Origin: Streptomyces sp. NBS 14/10
GTDB lineage: Bacteria > Actinomycetota > Actinomycetes > Streptomycetales > Streptomycetaceae
Length of the DNA stretch: 64,000 nucleotides
NCBI RefSeq assembly: GCF_002224125.1
Contig: NZ_NCSM01000057.1
Coordinates: 195,906-259,905 of the forward strand
Direction: 5' to 3'
Part shown: one piece after another, positions 17,908-27,604 of the stretch
How the letters are laid out: every line of letters begins with the position of its first letter
Numbering within the stretch: the stretch's first letter is position 1
Program-made: the position numbers and the translations under genes
The notes under the pieces: model-generated
The model's input: only the letters and a program-made list of their open reading frames with translations
Databases searched by the model: none
Told to the model about the DNA's origin: nothing

Positions 17908-19869
17908 ATGAGTGATGCACAGACCATCCCCGATCGGCCCGATCAACCCCATCAACCCCATCAACCCGATCAGGCCGATCAGCCCGATCAGCCCGATTGG
18001 GAGAAGCGCTTCCGGGCCCCGCGCGTCTCGCTGCCCGACTGGGCGGAGGACGCGCCGGACCGCGCGCTGTTCGTGTCCAACGCGACGGGGACGTACGAGC
18101 TGTACGCATGGGACCGGGCGACCGGAGCGCAGCGCCAGGTGACCGACCGGCCGAACGGTACGACGGACGGGGTGCTCTCCCCGGACGGCCAGTGGATCTG
18201 GTGGTTCTCGGACACCGACGGCGACGAGTTCGGGGTGTGGAAGCGCCAGCCGTTCACCCCGGGCGACGGAGCAAAGGCGGCCAAGGGGGACGGGGAGGCC
18301 GGTGAGACCAAGGAGGAGGGCGCGGCGGACGAGCCCGCGACGCCCGGCCTCGGCCCCTCGTACCCGGCTGGCCTGGCGCTCGGCCGCGACGGCACCGCGG
18401 TCGTCGGGCGGTCCACGGACGAGGACGGCTCCACCATCCACGTCGTACGGCCCGGGGCCGCGCCCCAGGAGATCTACCGCCACCGGGAGTCGGCCGGGGT
18501 GGGCGACCTGTCGTACGACGGGACGCTGATCGCGGTCGAGCACACCGAGCACGGCGACGCCATGCACTCGGCCATCCGGGTCGTACGGCTGGACGGCACG
18601 CCCGTCGCGGAGCTGGACGACACCAAGGGCGGTACGGAGGAGCTGGGCCTGGCCGTCATGGGGTTCGCGCCGGTCGCCGGGGACAACCGGCTGCTGGTCG
18701 GCCACCAGCGGCGGGGCCGCTGGGAGCCCATGGTGTGGGACCCGGCGAGCGGTGTGGAGACGGCGCTGGCCATCGACCTGCCCGGGGACGTCGGCGCCGA
18801 CTGGGTGCCGGACGGGACGGCGCTGCTGGTCGAGCACAGCTACCAGGCGCGCAGCGAGCTGTGGCGGTACGACCTCGCCTCCGCCGAGCTGACCCGCCTC
18901 GACACCCCGCCCGGCACCATCTCGGGGGCGACGGCGCGGCCGGACGGCACGGTCGAGTTCCTGTGGTCCTCGGCGGCCGAGCCGCCGCAGGTGCGGTCCA
19001 CGAGCGGGCGGGTGGTGCTCGACCCGCCGGGGCCGCGGGCGCCCGGGTCGGTGCAGGTCACCGACGCCTGGGTGGAGGGGCCCGGCGGGCAGGTGCACGC
19101 CCTGGTGCACAAGCCCGCGGGCGAGGGCCCCTTCCCGACCGTCTTCGACATCCACGGCGGGCCGACCTGGCACGACAGCGACGCCTTCGCGGCGGGCCCG
19201 GCGGCCTGGGTGGACCACGGCTTCGCGGTCGTACGGGTCAACTACCGCGGCTCGACCGGGTACGGGCGGGCGTGGACGGACGCGCTGAAGCACCGTGTCG
19301 GGCTGATCGAGCTGGAGGACGTCGCGGCCGTGCGCCAGTGGGCGGTCGACTCGGGGCTCGCCGACCCCGAGCGGCTGGTGCTGGCCGGCGGCTCATGGGG
19401 CGGCTATCTGACGCTGCTGGGGCTCGGCACCCAGCCCGAGGCGTGGGCGCTGGGGCTCGCGGCGGTGCCGGTCGCGGACTACGTCACGGCGTACCACGAC
19501 GAGATGGAGGCCCTGAAGGCGATGGACCGCACGCTGCTGGGCGGCACGCCGGAAGAGGTCCCCGAGCGTTTCGAGGCCTCCTCGCCGATCACGTACGTGG
19601 ACGCGGTCCGCGCGCCGGTCTACATCTCGGCGGGGGTCAACGACCCGCGCTGCCCGATACGGCAGATCGAGAACTACGTGGAGCGGCTGGCCCGGCGCGA
19701 CGCCCCGCACGAGGTGTACCGGTACGACGCGGGGCACGGCTCGCTGGTGGTCGAGGAGCGGATCAAGCAGTTGCGCTTGGAGATCGAGTTCGCTCAGCGT
19801 CATCTTCGGCCCCGGTCGGATCAGCCGGATCAGCCGGATCCGCGGCAGCCGGGGGCTCCGACGGGATGA
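17908..19869 (+). CDS. S9 family prolyl oligopeptidase-like peptidase
   Basis: The 653-residue protein has an N-terminal beta-propeller (repeats such as SPDGQWIWWFSDTDGDEFGV) and a C-terminal alpha/beta-hydrolase with S496 in GGSWGGY, D579 in VNDPRCP and H610 in AGHGS. It probably cleaves short peptides in the cytoplasm, as no signal peptide is present. The ATG at 17908 follows TGGAGGG. Both ends carry Asp-Gln-Pro repeats encoded by 9-bp DNA repeats. Its 3' end overlaps the convergent SURF1 gene by 107 bp. Confidence 0.9.
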   Translation: MSDAQTIPDRPDQPHQPHQPDQADQPDQPDWEKRFRAPRVSLPDWAEDAPDRALFVSNATGTYELYAWDRATGAQRQVTDRPNGTTDGVLSPDGQWIWWFSDTDGDEFGVWKRQPFTPGDGAKAAKGDGEAGETKEEGAADEPATPGLGPSYPAGLALGRDGTAVVGRSTDEDGSTIHVVRPGAAPQEIYRHRESAGVGDLSYDGTLIAVEHTEHGDAMHSAIRVVRLDGTPVAELDDTKGGTEELGLAVMGFAPVAGDNRLLVGHQRRGRWEPMVWDPASGVETALAIDLPGDVGADWVPDGTALLVEHSYQARSELWRYDLASAELTRLDTPPGTISGATARPDGTVEFLWSSAAEPPQVRSTSGRVVLDPPGPRAPGSVQVTDAWVEGPGGQVHALVHKPAGEGPFPTVFDIHGGPTWHDSDAFAAGPAAWVDHGFAVVRVNYRGSTGYGRAWTDALKHRVGLIELEDVAAVRQWAVDSGLADPERLVLAGGSWGGYLTLLGLGTQPEAWALGLAAVPVADYVTAYHDEMEALKAMDRTLLGGTPEEVPERFEASSPITYVDAVRAPVYISAGVNDPRCPIRQIENYVERLARRDAPHEVYRYDAGHGSLVVEERIKQLRLEIEFAQRHLRPRSDQPDQPDPRQPGAPTG

Positions 19870-20632
19870 TCCCGAGCGCCAGGTCGCGCGCCGTCTCCGC
19901 CTCGCGGCGGAACAGCCGGAACCACATGAACACGACGAAGCCCGCGAAGACGAACCACTCGCCGGTGTAGCCGAGGTTCTGGAACGCCTTGAGATCGAGC
20001 CCGGTGCCCTCCGCCACGACCGGGGGCACCGGCTTCAGGGCGCCGGGGGCGGCGGTGGAGGTGATCCACGCGTCGTACACCCCGTACGGCACGAGGTTCA
20101 CCAGCGAGGCCGCGCTGATCATGCCCAGCCGGCCGCGCGGCAGCCCGCCGCTCGCCTGCACCCCTTTGCTGCCCGCGTGCTCGGACGCCTGCAGCGTCCC
20201 GGTCACGGTCACCTCGCCGGACGGGGGCGCGGGCACCTTGGCGGCGTCGGCCTTGGCGTCGGCGTCGCCGGGGAGCCAGCCCCGTACGACGGGCAGCGCC
20301 TTGCCCTCGTCCGTACGCAGCAGCGTGAGGACGTAGAAGCCGTCGCGGTCGCCCAGCCGCCGGTCCGGGACGAGCAGTTGGCGCGCGGCGTCATAGCGCC
20401 CGGTCGCGGTGGCCGGCCGCCCCACGGTCTGGTCGGTGACCGGCAGCAGCGAGCGCAGCGGCTCAGCGGTGTCTTCGGTGTCTGATGCCTTGTCCTGCTG
20501 CTTGTTGTGGGTCTCGACGCGCGCTTCGAAGCGGCTGAGCTGCCAGCTGCCCATGAACAGACAGACCGGGATGGCCAGCACGGTGAAGACGTTGATCACC
20601 CACCAGCGGGGCGTCAGCAGAAACCGATACAC
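19763..20632 (-). CDS. SURF1 family cytochrome oxidase biogenesis protein
   Basis: The 289-residue protein has two membrane segments (about 10-28 and 225-243) flanking a periplasm-facing domain, with the family elements GSWQLSRFEAR, DGFYVLTLLRTDEG..LPVVRGW and LGYTGEWFVFAGFVVFMWFR. SURF1 proteins aid heme a insertion into cytochrome c oxidase. The C-terminal tail is Ala/Asp/Pro-rich and overlaps the end of the peptidase gene on the opposite strand. Confidence 0.9.
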   Translation of the reverse strand: MYRFLLTPRWWVINVFTVLAIPVCLFMGSWQLSRFEARVETHNKQQDKASDTEDTAEPLRSLLPVTDQTVGRPATATGRYDAARQLLVPDRRLGDRDGFYVLTLLRTDEGKALPVVRGWLPGDADAKADAAKVPAPPSGEVTVTGTLQASEHAGSKGVQASGGLPRGRLGMISAASLVNLVPYGVYDAWITSTAAPGALKPVPPVVAEGTGLDLKAFQNLGYTGEWFVFAGFVVFMWFRLFRREAETARDLALGIIPSEPPAAADPADPADPTGAEDDAERTRSPSATA

Positions 20633-20688
20633 ACCCCAACCGTACGGGCCCGGCGCCGCGAGCCTGGCGCCGGGGGGCGGGCCGGTGC

Positions 20689-20775
20689 GGCTTACGCGCC
20701 GGCCCGTGTACCCGTACGGCTCACGCGCCGGCCCGTGTGGCTTACGCCCCGGCCCCTCCGGCTTACGCGCCGGCC
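20689..20775. repeat. Four degenerate units of about 20 bp (GGCTTACGCGCCGGCCCGTG)
   Basis: Units start at 20689, 20718, 20739 and 20760. The last one contains the stop codon of the adjoining membrane protein gene on the minus strand, so the array has grown from or into the end of that gene. Confidence 0.75.
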
Positions 20776-21980
20776 AGGACCCCCGTGCGGTAGATCGTCC
20801 CCGCGCACGCGCCGCTGAGCGTCACACTCGCCGCGGCCGGGTCGCCGGCCTCGGGCGTATAGCTGAGCAGGACGCTTCCGGCCGGCTGCTCACCGCCGTC
20901 ACCGCCTCCCCCGCCGCTGCCACTCCCCGAGCCGTCGCCCGGACCCTCCGTGGGCCCGCCGTCCGCCCCGTCGGCCGAGTCCGGCGTGGGGTCGGGGGTC
21001 GGCGTGGTGCTGGTGTTGGAGCAGCCGGAGGTGCCGCCGCCCGACTGCGGGATCCAGGCGAACTGCACCTCGTACGCCTGACCGGGCTTCAGGATGAGCT
21101 GGCCCGGCGCGGTGGACGGGTCGGGCAGACCGGTGGCCGCGTCGCCGGAGGTGTGGTCCACGACGAAGATCCGGGAGCTGTCCGCGCCGCCGATCGCGCT
21201 CGGGCTGATGCCGCCGCCGCCCACGACCGTGCACGGGGTGCCGGAGATGTTCGCGACCCGGAACGAGCCGTAGATCCGCCCCTCTGCGTCGGCCACCCCG
21301 GCCGTCCCGGAGGCGTTTCCGAGCTGGGGACGGGAACAGGTGGGCGAGGTCGCGTTCAGCGTGCTGGAGGGGTCGGGGGCCACGCCGCCCGAGTCCTCTT
21401 GCGGCTTCTTGGTCGGGTGGTCCTTCTTCCCGTCCTTGCCCTTGTCGCCCTTGTCCTCGCCCCCCTTGTCGGAGGGCGGGCTGGTCTCCTTCCCGCCGCT
21501 GCCCTCGCCGTGCTTGTCACGGCCGGGATCGGGCGTGCGCTGGCTGCTGCCGGCCATGGCCGGGCGGTCGTCCGAACCGCCGCTGCGGGCGACGTGGAGC
21601 AGCGCGGGGAGCGCGGCCCCGCCGAGCACCACCGCCGCCACGGCGCCGACCAGCGCCTGGCGGCGGCGCGTACGGCGGGCGGGCACGGCGCGGCGCAGGT
21701 GCTCCAGGGAGTCGGAAGACGGCTGCAGTTCGTCGACGGCGCTGTGCAGGAGGCGGCGCAGGGCGTCCTCGTTCATGACGTCCGGGCTGTTCCTGTCGCT
21801 GTCGTCGGCGCGGGGGCTGTCGTCGGCCGGGCTGTTGCCGTCGTCCGTACGGCTATCGCTGTCCGTACGGTCGCTGCTGTCCGTACGGTCGCTGCCGCCC
21901 GTAAGGTCACTGCCGCCCGGCTCGTGACCGGCCCGCCGGTCGGGGTTTCCCGAGGCCGGCTCGTATGTGTCGTCGTTCAT
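20763..21980 (-). CDS. Single-pass membrane protein encoded with ECF sigma factor (anti-sigma-like position)
   Basis: The 405-residue protein has a hydrophilic Asp/Ser-rich N-terminus, a segment NEDALRRLLHSAVDELQPSSDSLEHLRRAVPARRTRRR, one membrane span (ALVGAVAAVVLGGAALPALL), a Lys/Gly/Asp linker and an outer beta-rich domain with four cysteines, of which SPTCSRPQLGNASG and GTPCTVVGGGGISP are clear. Its start overlaps the sigma-factor stop by ATGA. The position and topology suggest a partner or antagonist of the sigma factor, though I see no zinc anti-sigma HxxxCxxC motif. The function of the external domain is unknown. Confidence 0.75.
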   Translation of the reverse strand: MNDDTYEPASGNPDRRAGHEPGGSDLTGGSDRTDSSDRTDSDSRTDDGNSPADDSPRADDSDRNSPDVMNEDALRRLLHSAVDELQPSSDSLEHLRRAVPARRTRRRQALVGAVAAVVLGGAALPALLHVARSGGSDDRPAMAGSSQRTPDPGRDKHGEGSGGKETSPPSDKGGEDKGDKGKDGKKDHPTKKPQEDSGGVAPDPSSTLNATSPTCSRPQLGNASGTAGVADAEGRIYGSFRVANISGTPCTVVGGGGISPSAIGGADSSRIFVVDHTSGDAATGLPDPSTAPGQLILKPGQAYEVQFAWIPQSGGGTSGCSNTSTTPTPDPTPDSADGADGGPTEGPGDGSGSGSGGGGGDGGEQPAGSVLLSYTPEAGDPAAASVTLSGACAGTIYRTGVLAGA

Positions 21981-22558
21981 GCCGGAGCCTCCATTGCGAC
22001 GCGAAGCGCCGCGATGCCACGCGATCCGTACGCCTTGACCGAACCGAGCGATATGCCGAGCGTCTCGGCGACCTGGGCCTCGGTCATATCCGCGAAGTAG
22101 CGCAGCACGAGGACCTCGCGCTGACGGCGCTGAAGCCCTCGCATTGCCTTGATCAACTGGTCCCGCTCAAGCTGCTCGTACGCCCCCTCCTCGGCGCTGG
22201 CCATATCGGGCATCGGCTTGGAGAGCAGCTTCAACCCGAGGATGCGGCGGCGCAGCGCCGAACGCGAGAGGTTGACGACCGTCTGCCGCAGATAGGCGAG
22301 CGTCTTCTCCGGGTCACGGACCCGGCGCCGCGCGGAGTGCACGCGGATGAACGCCTCCTGGACGACATCCTCGCAGGACGCGGTGTCGTCGAGAAGCAGC
22401 GCGGCAAGACCGAGCAGCGATCGGTAGTGCGCGCGGTAGGTCTCGGTGAGGTGATCGACTGTGGTGCCCGCTGCCATCGTGTCGTCAGCGTCCTCGCGCC
22501 CTGTCGACGACATCTGCGGCGCGGGGCGAGTGGTCGACCATGGCGCGATCACTGGCAT
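21977..22558 (-). CDS. ECF/SigE-like RNA polymerase sigma factor
   Basis: Region 2 is visible as YRAHYRSLLGLAALLLDD..CEDVVQEAFIRVH and region 4 as LQRRQREVLVLRYFADMTEA with the helix-turn-helix VAETLGISLGSVKAYGSRG. The start is uncertain: ATG 22558 gives 193 residues (MPVIAPWSTT...), ATG 22477 gives MAAGTTVDHLTE, and an open frame extends to 22645. It is coupled to the membrane protein gene downstream. The location next to asd and lysC matches the sigma gene beside SCO3614-3615 in S. coelicolor. Confidence 0.85.
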   Translation of the reverse strand: MPVIAPWSTTRPAPQMSSTGREDADDTMAAGTTVDHLTETYRAHYRSLLGLAALLLDDTASCEDVVQEAFIRVHSARRRVRDPEKTLAYLRQTVVNLSRSALRRRILGLKLLSKPMPDMASAEEGAYEQLERDQLIKAMRGLQRRQREVLVLRYFADMTEAQVAETLGISLGSVKAYGSRGIAALRVAMEAPA

Positions 22559-22788
22559 GCCACCAGGGGTGCGGGGGCGCCGGGGCCGCACTGCCGTGCC
22601 GCCGCGCCCAGGAACCGTTGCGATACCGAATACCTCTGCTGCCACGCCAGTTGGACACGCTGCCCCCTGTCAGGGTTGTACGCGTGAGGCAACGCTTTTG
22701 ACGAAGCAACGAATGCCCCCATGCATACCAACCCGTCCCCAAATGCCCCGATTTACCCAACGCCCACTGAGGGGCGGCCAGAAAGACG

Positions 22789-22823
22789 CTCCCCGCCCGC
22801 TGACGGTTGCAGCAGGCGGGGAG
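22789..22823. terminator. Hairpin terminator downstream of lysC-asd
   Basis: CTCCCCGCC-C-GCTG pairs with CAGC-A-GGCGGGGAG (13 pairs with one mismatch and a short loop) in the 406-bp gap between the asd stop and the sigma gene. It most likely ends the lysC-asd transcript. Nothing else is apparent in the gap. Confidence 0.75.
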
Positions 22824-22964
22824 GGAATCTTATCCGTAGATCTTTGCCCTGGTTTGAGCGCGGTTCAAGTGGTCCAGGCCATTGTTCGGGTCACAGAAGG
22901 CTCACAGTTTGGCCGTAGGCCAACGGCTGTAAGCCAACCACCGGACCGCCGGACCGCGAGACCG

Positions 22965-24038
22965 TCAGACCGACAGCTCCGCCGCGACGAGCTCCGCGAT
23001 CTGCGCGGTGTTGAGCGCCGCGCCCTTGCGCAGATTGTCGCCGCAGACGAACAGCTCGAGCGCCCTGGGGTCGTCGAGCGAACGCCGGACCCGGCCCACC
23101 CAGGTCGGGTCGGTGCCCACGACATCGGCCGGGGTGGGGAACTCCCCCTCCGCCGGGTTGTCGCAGAGCACCACACCGGGGGCGGCCGCCAGGATCTCGT
23201 GCGCCTGGGCCACGGTGACCTTGTTCTCGAACCGGGCGTGCACGGCCAGCGAGTGGGTGGTGATCACGGGTACGCGGACACAGGTCGCGGTGACCCGCAG
23301 CTCCGGCAGGCCCAGGATCTTGCGGGACTCGTTGCGCACCTTGAGCTCTTCCGAGGACCAGCCGTCCTCCTTGAGCGAGCCCGCGAACGGCACCACGTTG
23401 AGCGCCATCGGCCCGGGGAACGGCCCGGTGTCGCCGATCGCCCGCCGTACGTCGCCCGGCTGGGTGCCCAGCTCCGTACCGGCGACGAGGGCAAGCTGCT
23501 CGCGCAGGGTGTCGACGCCCTCCTTGCCCGCCCCGGAGACCGCCTGGTACGAGGAGACGATCATCTCCTGGAGCCCGAACTCGGCGTGCAGCGCACCCAT
23601 CGCGACGATCATCGAGAGGGTGGTGCAGTTGGGGTTGGCGATGATGCCGCGCGGGCGGAGGCGGGTCGCGTGCGCGTTCACCTCCGGGACCACCAGCGGC
23701 ACGTCCGGGTCCATCCGGAAGGCTCCGGAGTTGTCGACGACGACCGCGCCCTTGCCGACCGCGATCGGCGCCCACTGCGCGGAGACCTCGTCCGGCACAT
23801 CGAACATCGCGATGTCGACGCCGTCGAAGGCCTCCTCGCCCAGCGCGACGACCTCGACCTGCTCGCCCCGTACGGACAGCTTCCGGCCGGCCGAGCGCGG
23901 CGAGGCGATCAGCCGGATCTCGCCCCAGATATCCGCCCGCTCGGAGAGGATCGAAAGCATGACCGTACCGACGGCTCCGGTCGCGCCGACGACGGCGAGC
24001 GTCGGCTTCCGGCCGACGGCACCGCCGCGGCCGGTCAT
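22965..24038 (-). CDS. asd: Aspartate-semialdehyde dehydrogenase
   Basis: The 357-residue enzyme reduces aspartyl phosphate to aspartate semialdehyde, the second step of the Lys/Thr/Met and diaminopimelate pathway. The NADP-binding loop GATGAVG (18-24), the catalytic C138 in NPNCTTL and the [10 protein letters not shown] region are clear. Its start overlaps the lysC stop (ATGA), so the first two pathway enzymes are translationally coupled. Confidence 0.96.
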   Translation of the reverse strand: MTGRGGAVGRKPTLAVVGATGAVGTVMLSILSERADIWGEIRLIASPRSAGRKLSVRGEQVEVVALGEEAFDGVDIAMFDVPDEVSAQWAPIAVGKGAVVVDNSGAFRMDPDVPLVVPEVNAHATRLRPRGIIANPNCTTLSMIVAMGALHAEFGLQEMIVSSYQAVSGAGKEGVDTLREQLALVAGTELGTQPGDVRRAIGDTGPFPGPMALNVVPFAGSLKEDGWSSEELKVRNESRKILGLPELRVTATCVRVPVITTHSLAVHARFENKVTVAQAHEILAAAPGVVLCDNPAEGEFPTPADVVGTDPTWVGRVRRSLDDPRALELFVCGDNLRKGAALNTAQIAELVAAELSV

Positions 24039-24556
24039 CGGCCGGTCCCTCCGTACACGACGGCTTCCACGCTCTCGCTGTCCAGACCGAAGGCGGTGTG
24101 GACGGCCCGGACCGCTTCCTTCACATCGTCGGCGCGGGTGACGACCGAGATACGGATCTCGGAGGTCGAGATCAGCTCGATGTTGACCCCGGCGTTGGAC
24201 AGCGCCTCGAAGAAGGTCGCGGTGACCCCCGGGTTCGTCCGCATACCGGCGCCGACCAGCGAGATCTTGGCGATCTGGTCGTCGTAGCGCAGCGAGTCGA
24301 AGCCGATCGTGGGCTGCGCCTTGGTCAGCGCCCCCATGGCCCTGTGGCCGTCGGTCTTCGGGAGGGTGAAGGAGATGTCGGTCAGGCCGGTCGCCGCGGC
24401 GGAGACGTTCTGCACCACCATGTCGATGTTGAGCTCGGCGTCCGAGATCGTACGGAAGATGGCCGCGGCCTCACCCGGCTTGTCCGGCACTCCGACGACC
24501 GTGATCTTGGCCTCGGAGGTGTCGTGGGCAACACCCGAGATGATCGCCTGCTCCAT
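24035..24556 (-). other. Probable internal start for aspartate kinase beta subunit
   Basis: ATG 24556 is in frame within lysC and has a purine-rich AAGGGGAG ribosome-binding site 6 bp upstream. The 173-residue product would consist of the ACT regulatory domains. The placement matches the beta subunit start known in Corynebacterium lysC. Confidence 0.6.
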
Positions 24557-25306
24557 CGGCTGCTCCCCTTGCGGTTCGTTGCTGACCCACGTGCCTCTGA
24601 GCCCGGAGAAGGACGAGCGGACGTGGATCGGGATGTTGTAACGGCGGGCGTACTCCACACAGCGGTGGAGCAGCACCTTGGAGCCAGAACTGGCCAGTTC
24701 CAGCATGTCCTCAAACGAGATCCAGTCAATCTTTCGGGCCTTCTTCACGACCCGCGGGTCGGCGGTGAACACACCGTCGACATCTGTGTAGATCTCACAG
24801 ACCTCGGCTTCGAGGGCGGCCGCGAGAGCGACGGCGGTGGTGTCGGAGCCGCCACGGCCCAGAGTGGTGATGTCCTTCTTGTCCTGGGACACACCCTGGA
24901 AGCCCGCGACGATCGCGATATTGCCCGCGTCGATCGACTGACGGATTCGGCCGGGGGTGACGTCGATGATCCGCGCCTTGTTGTGGACCGAGTCGGTGAT
25001 GACACCGGCCTGGCTGCCGGTGAACGACTGCGCCTCGTGGCCGAGGTTTTTGATCGCCATCGCCAGCAGGGCCATGGAGATCCGCTCTCCGGCTGTCAGC
25101 AGCATGTCGAACTCACGCCCCGACGGAATCGGGGACACCTGCTCGGCGAGGTCGATCAGCTCGTCCGTCGTGTCGCCCATCGCGGAAACCACGACGACCA
25201 CCTGGTGGCCGTTCTTCTTGGCTTCGACGATTCGCTTGGCAACCCGCTTGATGCCCTCGGCATCGGCAACGGAAGAGCCTCCGTACTTCTGCACGACAAG
25301 GCCCAC
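24035..25306 (-). CDS. lysC: Aspartate kinase
   Basis: The 423-residue enzyme phosphorylates aspartate. It shows the KYGGSSVA motif (7-14), the kinase core [34 protein letters not shown], and two C-terminal ACT domains that bind Lys/Thr for feedback control. An internal ATG at residue 251 (position 24556, [20 protein letters not shown]) is preceded by AAGGGGAG and sits where other actinobacterial genes start a separate beta subunit, so this gene probably yields an alpha2beta2 enzyme. Confidence 0.96.
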   Translation of the reverse strand: MGLVVQKYGGSSVADAEGIKRVAKRIVEAKKNGHQVVVVVSAMGDTTDELIDLAEQVSPIPSGREFDMLLTAGERISMALLAMAIKNLGHEAQSFTGSQAGVITDSVHNKARIIDVTPGRIRQSIDAGNIAIVAGFQGVSQDKKDITTLGRGGSDTTAVALAAALEAEVCEIYTDVDGVFTADPRVVKKARKIDWISFEDMLELASSGSKVLLHRCVEYARRYNIPIHVRSSFSGLRGTWVSNEPQGEQPMEQAIISGVAHDTSEAKITVVGVPDKPGEAAAIFRTISDAELNIDMVVQNVSAAATGLTDISFTLPKTDGHRAMGALTKAQPTIGFDSLRYDDQIAKISLVGAGMRTNPGVTATFFEALSNAGVNIELISTSEIRISVVTRADDVKEAVRAVHTAFGLDSESVEAVVYGGTGR

Positions 25307-25635
25307 GTGCGCTCCCTGGCTCTCAGTAATGCGGTCGGCTCAGTCTAACGAGTGGCCGGAAATTACCCCGCCAATATCACATTGCGAGACACATGACTCA
25401 CCTTGTGATCAGGCGTCCAGATAATTCCGCTTCTTCCCTGGCACCACCCGCTCAGCGACCAACCCTGCCCGCTCCGCACCGAAGCACACGGAAAGGTAAC
25501 CCAGGTCACACCTTCGAGGCTGGGCTGAGTTGTCAGGGGCCGCGGCTCGGGGCTGCGCCTCGGGGCCATGCGCGACCTCGGGACTGCGCCTCAAGACTGC
25601 GCGATCTCAAGACTGCGCCTCAAGACTGCGCGATC
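25307..25635. promoter_or_regulatory. lysC upstream region
   Basis: The 329 bases hold no credible gene. The part next to lysC is AT-richer (GGAAATTACCCCGCCAATAT and nearby) and should contain the promoter. The far end merges with a 29-bp tandem repeat. Confidence 0.4.
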
Positions 25636-25647
25636 TCAAGACTGCGC
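25582..25647. repeat. 29-bp tandem repeat, two full units and a partial one
   Basis: Two identical 29-bp units lie at 25582-25610 and 25611-25639, followed by GACTGCGC. Each unit itself contains two ACTGCGC-type halves. The array covers the stop codon of the DUF5063 gene, whose last residues therefore come from the repeat. Confidence 0.9.
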
Positions 25648-26301
25648 GGACCGGATACCGAGCGGGGCAGCGATCTCCGCCGCCATGACCCGTCCCGCCT
25701 CCTCCGCAAGCTGCTCGTCGCCGCCCGCGTTGCTGTCGGTGTCCAGGCCGTCCAGCTCGTCCAGCGGGCTGTCCAGCCGTACGTGGGCGACCAGCGACTG
25801 CAGCGCACGCAGGGCGGCGGAGGCGGTCGTGCCCCAGTTGGACAGATACGAGAACTGCCACCACCACATCGCCTCGCTGATCCGGCCGTCGCGGTAGTGG
25901 GCCATGCCGTGCCGCAGGTCGGTGACGATGTCGGCCAGATCGTCGGAGATCCGGCAGGCGACGGGCTGGCTGCGCGGCACATACGGGTCGAAGACCTCGG
26001 AGTAGACGTCCACCGGGTCGAGCAGCCGGGCGAAGCGCTCACGCAGCTCGTCGACGTCCGGCTCGGGGCCGACATCCGGCTCGTACCGCTCGTCGGGGAC
26101 GAAATCCTCATGCGCGCCCAGCCGGCCGCCCGCGAGGAGCAGCTGGGAGAGCTCGAGCAGGAGGAACGGCACAGCGCTGTCCGGTTCGTCGCCCTTCGCC
26201 ACTTCGGTGACCGCGACGATGAAACTCTCGATCTGATCGGAGATCTGGACCGCGAAGTCGTCCGGATCGGGGTGGGCGGCGTGCAGCGTTGCGTCAGACA
26301 T
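25636..26301 (-). CDS. DUF5063 domain-containing protein
   Basis: The 221-residue soluble protein is acidic and helical, with [20 protein letters not shown] and the conserved [34 protein letters not shown] stretch (given here in part) typical of DUF5063. The family sits after recR in many actinobacteria; its function is unknown. Its start lies eight bases inside the recR 3' end, showing an operon. ATG 26301 was chosen because it begins [23 protein letters not shown] 26328 is also in frame. Confidence 0.85.
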   Translation of the reverse strand: MSDATLHAAHPDPDDFAVQISDQIESFIVAVTEVAKGDEPDSAVPFLLLELSQLLLAGGRLGAHEDFVPDERYEPDVGPEPDVDELRERFARLLDPVDVYSEVFDPYVPRSQPVACRISDDLADIVTDLRHGMAHYRDGRISEAMWWWQFSYLSNWGTTASAALRALQSLVAHVRLDSPLDELDGLDTDSNAGGDEQLAEEAGRVMAAEIAAPLGIRSAQS

Positions 26302-26893
26302 CGAGAAGTCTTCTCCCTTCGAAGGCACGCCCCAGCGTGACCTCGTCGGCGTACTCCAGGTCCCCCCCGACTGGGAGACCGCTAGCCAGTCGGGTCACCT
26401 TCAAACCCATCGGCTTGACCATGCGCGCCAGGTAGGTGGCGGTGGCCTCGCCCTCCAGGTTCGGATCGGTGGCCAAGATCAGCTCCGTGACCGTACCGTC
26501 CGCGAGCCGCGTCAGCAGCTCCCGGATCCGCAGATCGTCCGGACCCACACCCTCGATCGGGCTGATCGCGCCGCCGAGCACGTGGTAACGGCCGCGGAAC
26601 TCACGGGTGCGCTCGATCGCCACGACGTCCTTGGGCTCCTCGACCACACAGATGACGGCCGGGTCGCGGCGCGGGTCCTGGCACACCCGGCACTGCTCGG
26701 CCTCGGCGACGTTCCCGCACACCGCGCAGAACCGCACCTTGTCCTTGACCTCGGTCAGCGCATGCGCGAGGCGGCGGACATCGGTGGGCTCGGCCTGCAG
26801 AATGTGGAAGGCGATGCGCTGCGCGCTCTTGGGACCGACGCCGGGCAGCCTGCCCAATTCGTCGATGAGGTCCTGGACCACGCCTTCGTACAC
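26294..26893 (-). CDS. recR: Recombination mediator RecR
   Basis: The 199-residue protein has the helix-hairpin-helix [17 protein letters not shown], the four-Cys zinc finger (FCAVCGN...QCRVCQD), a Toprim domain ([18 protein letters not shown]) and the C-terminal [20 protein letters not shown]. With RecF/RecO it loads RecA at gaps. The GTG at 26893 gives the usual family N-terminus (V)[16 protein letters not shown]. It lies in the usual dnaX-ybaB-recR order. Confidence 0.96.
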   Translation of the reverse strand: MYEGVVQDLIDELGRLPGVGPKSAQRIAFHILQAEPTDVRRLAHALTEVKDKVRFCAVCGNVAEAEQCRVCQDPRRDPAVICVVEEPKDVVAIERTREFRGRYHVLGGAISPIEGVGPDDLRIRELLTRLADGTVTELILATDPNLEGEATATYLARMVKPMGLKVTRLASGLPVGGDLEYADEVTLGRAFEGRRLLDV

Positions 26894-27033
26894 GCCGCTT
26901 CCAATCTCGCGCTGACGCGCGGTGGCTTCTCTTCTTACAGACTTCGGTATAAGGCCCGGGTCAGGGCCCTGCACAGACCTTGGACAGACCGACTACTGCG
27001 GAACGGACGGAACGGAAGGCCACTCGGCCACGC

Positions 27034-27369
27034 TCAGAACGGCAGACCCGGCATACCGCCCAGGCCCTGGGCGAGCGGACCGAGCTTCTGCTGCTGCAGC
27101 TGCTGCGCGGCGTTGTTCGCATCGCGCACGGCCGCGACGACGAGGTCCGCGAGGGTCTCGGTGTCCTCCGGGTCCACCACCTTCGGATCGATCACCAGGC
27201 CCTGAAGCTCACCGGCGCCGGTCACGGTCGCCTTCACCAAGCCGCCGCCGGCCGAGCCTTCGACAGGGGTCCTGGCCAGTTCCTCCTGCGCCGCGGCAAG
27301 GTCCTGCTGCATCTTCTGGGCCTGCTGAAGCAGCTGCTGCATATTGGGCTGGCCACCACCGGGGATCAC
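27034..27369 (-). CDS. YbaB/EbfC family nucleoid-associated protein
   Basis: The 111-residue protein starts at GTG 27369 ((V)[19 protein letters not shown]) and shows the YbaB core: [35 protein letters not shown] and [14 protein letters not shown]. YbaB proteins bind DNA as dimers and are coded between dnaX and recR in many bacteria, as here. The end is Gly/Pro-rich. Confidence 0.92.
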   Translation of the reverse strand: MIPGGGQPNMQQLLQQAQKMQQDLAAAQEELARTPVEGSAGGGLVKATVTGAGELQGLVIDPKVVDPEDTETLADLVVAAVRDANNAAQQLQQQKLGPLAQGLGGMPGLPF

Positions 27370-27604
27370 GAGCTCACTCCTGCGCTGTCGACAGAGTTCT
27401 TCTTTCCGATAGCCCGAGCCTACGTGCTCACGGGGCACCCCGCCCTACGCCGTAGGGAGGAGGGCGGACGGCGCCGGGAGTACTCAACTCAGGCGCCGCA
27501 CAGGGCGAGCGGTACGCCGCAGGATCCCCACCCGTACGCGGCTCGTCCCCTGCCGCTCCCCCTCCGCGTCCCCTCCTCGCCCTCTCCTCGTTCCCTCCCC
27601 GTTC

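Noticed and set aside
25582..25647. Possible CRISPR-like array
   Set aside because: The repeats are directly adjacent with no unique spacers and there are no cas genes.
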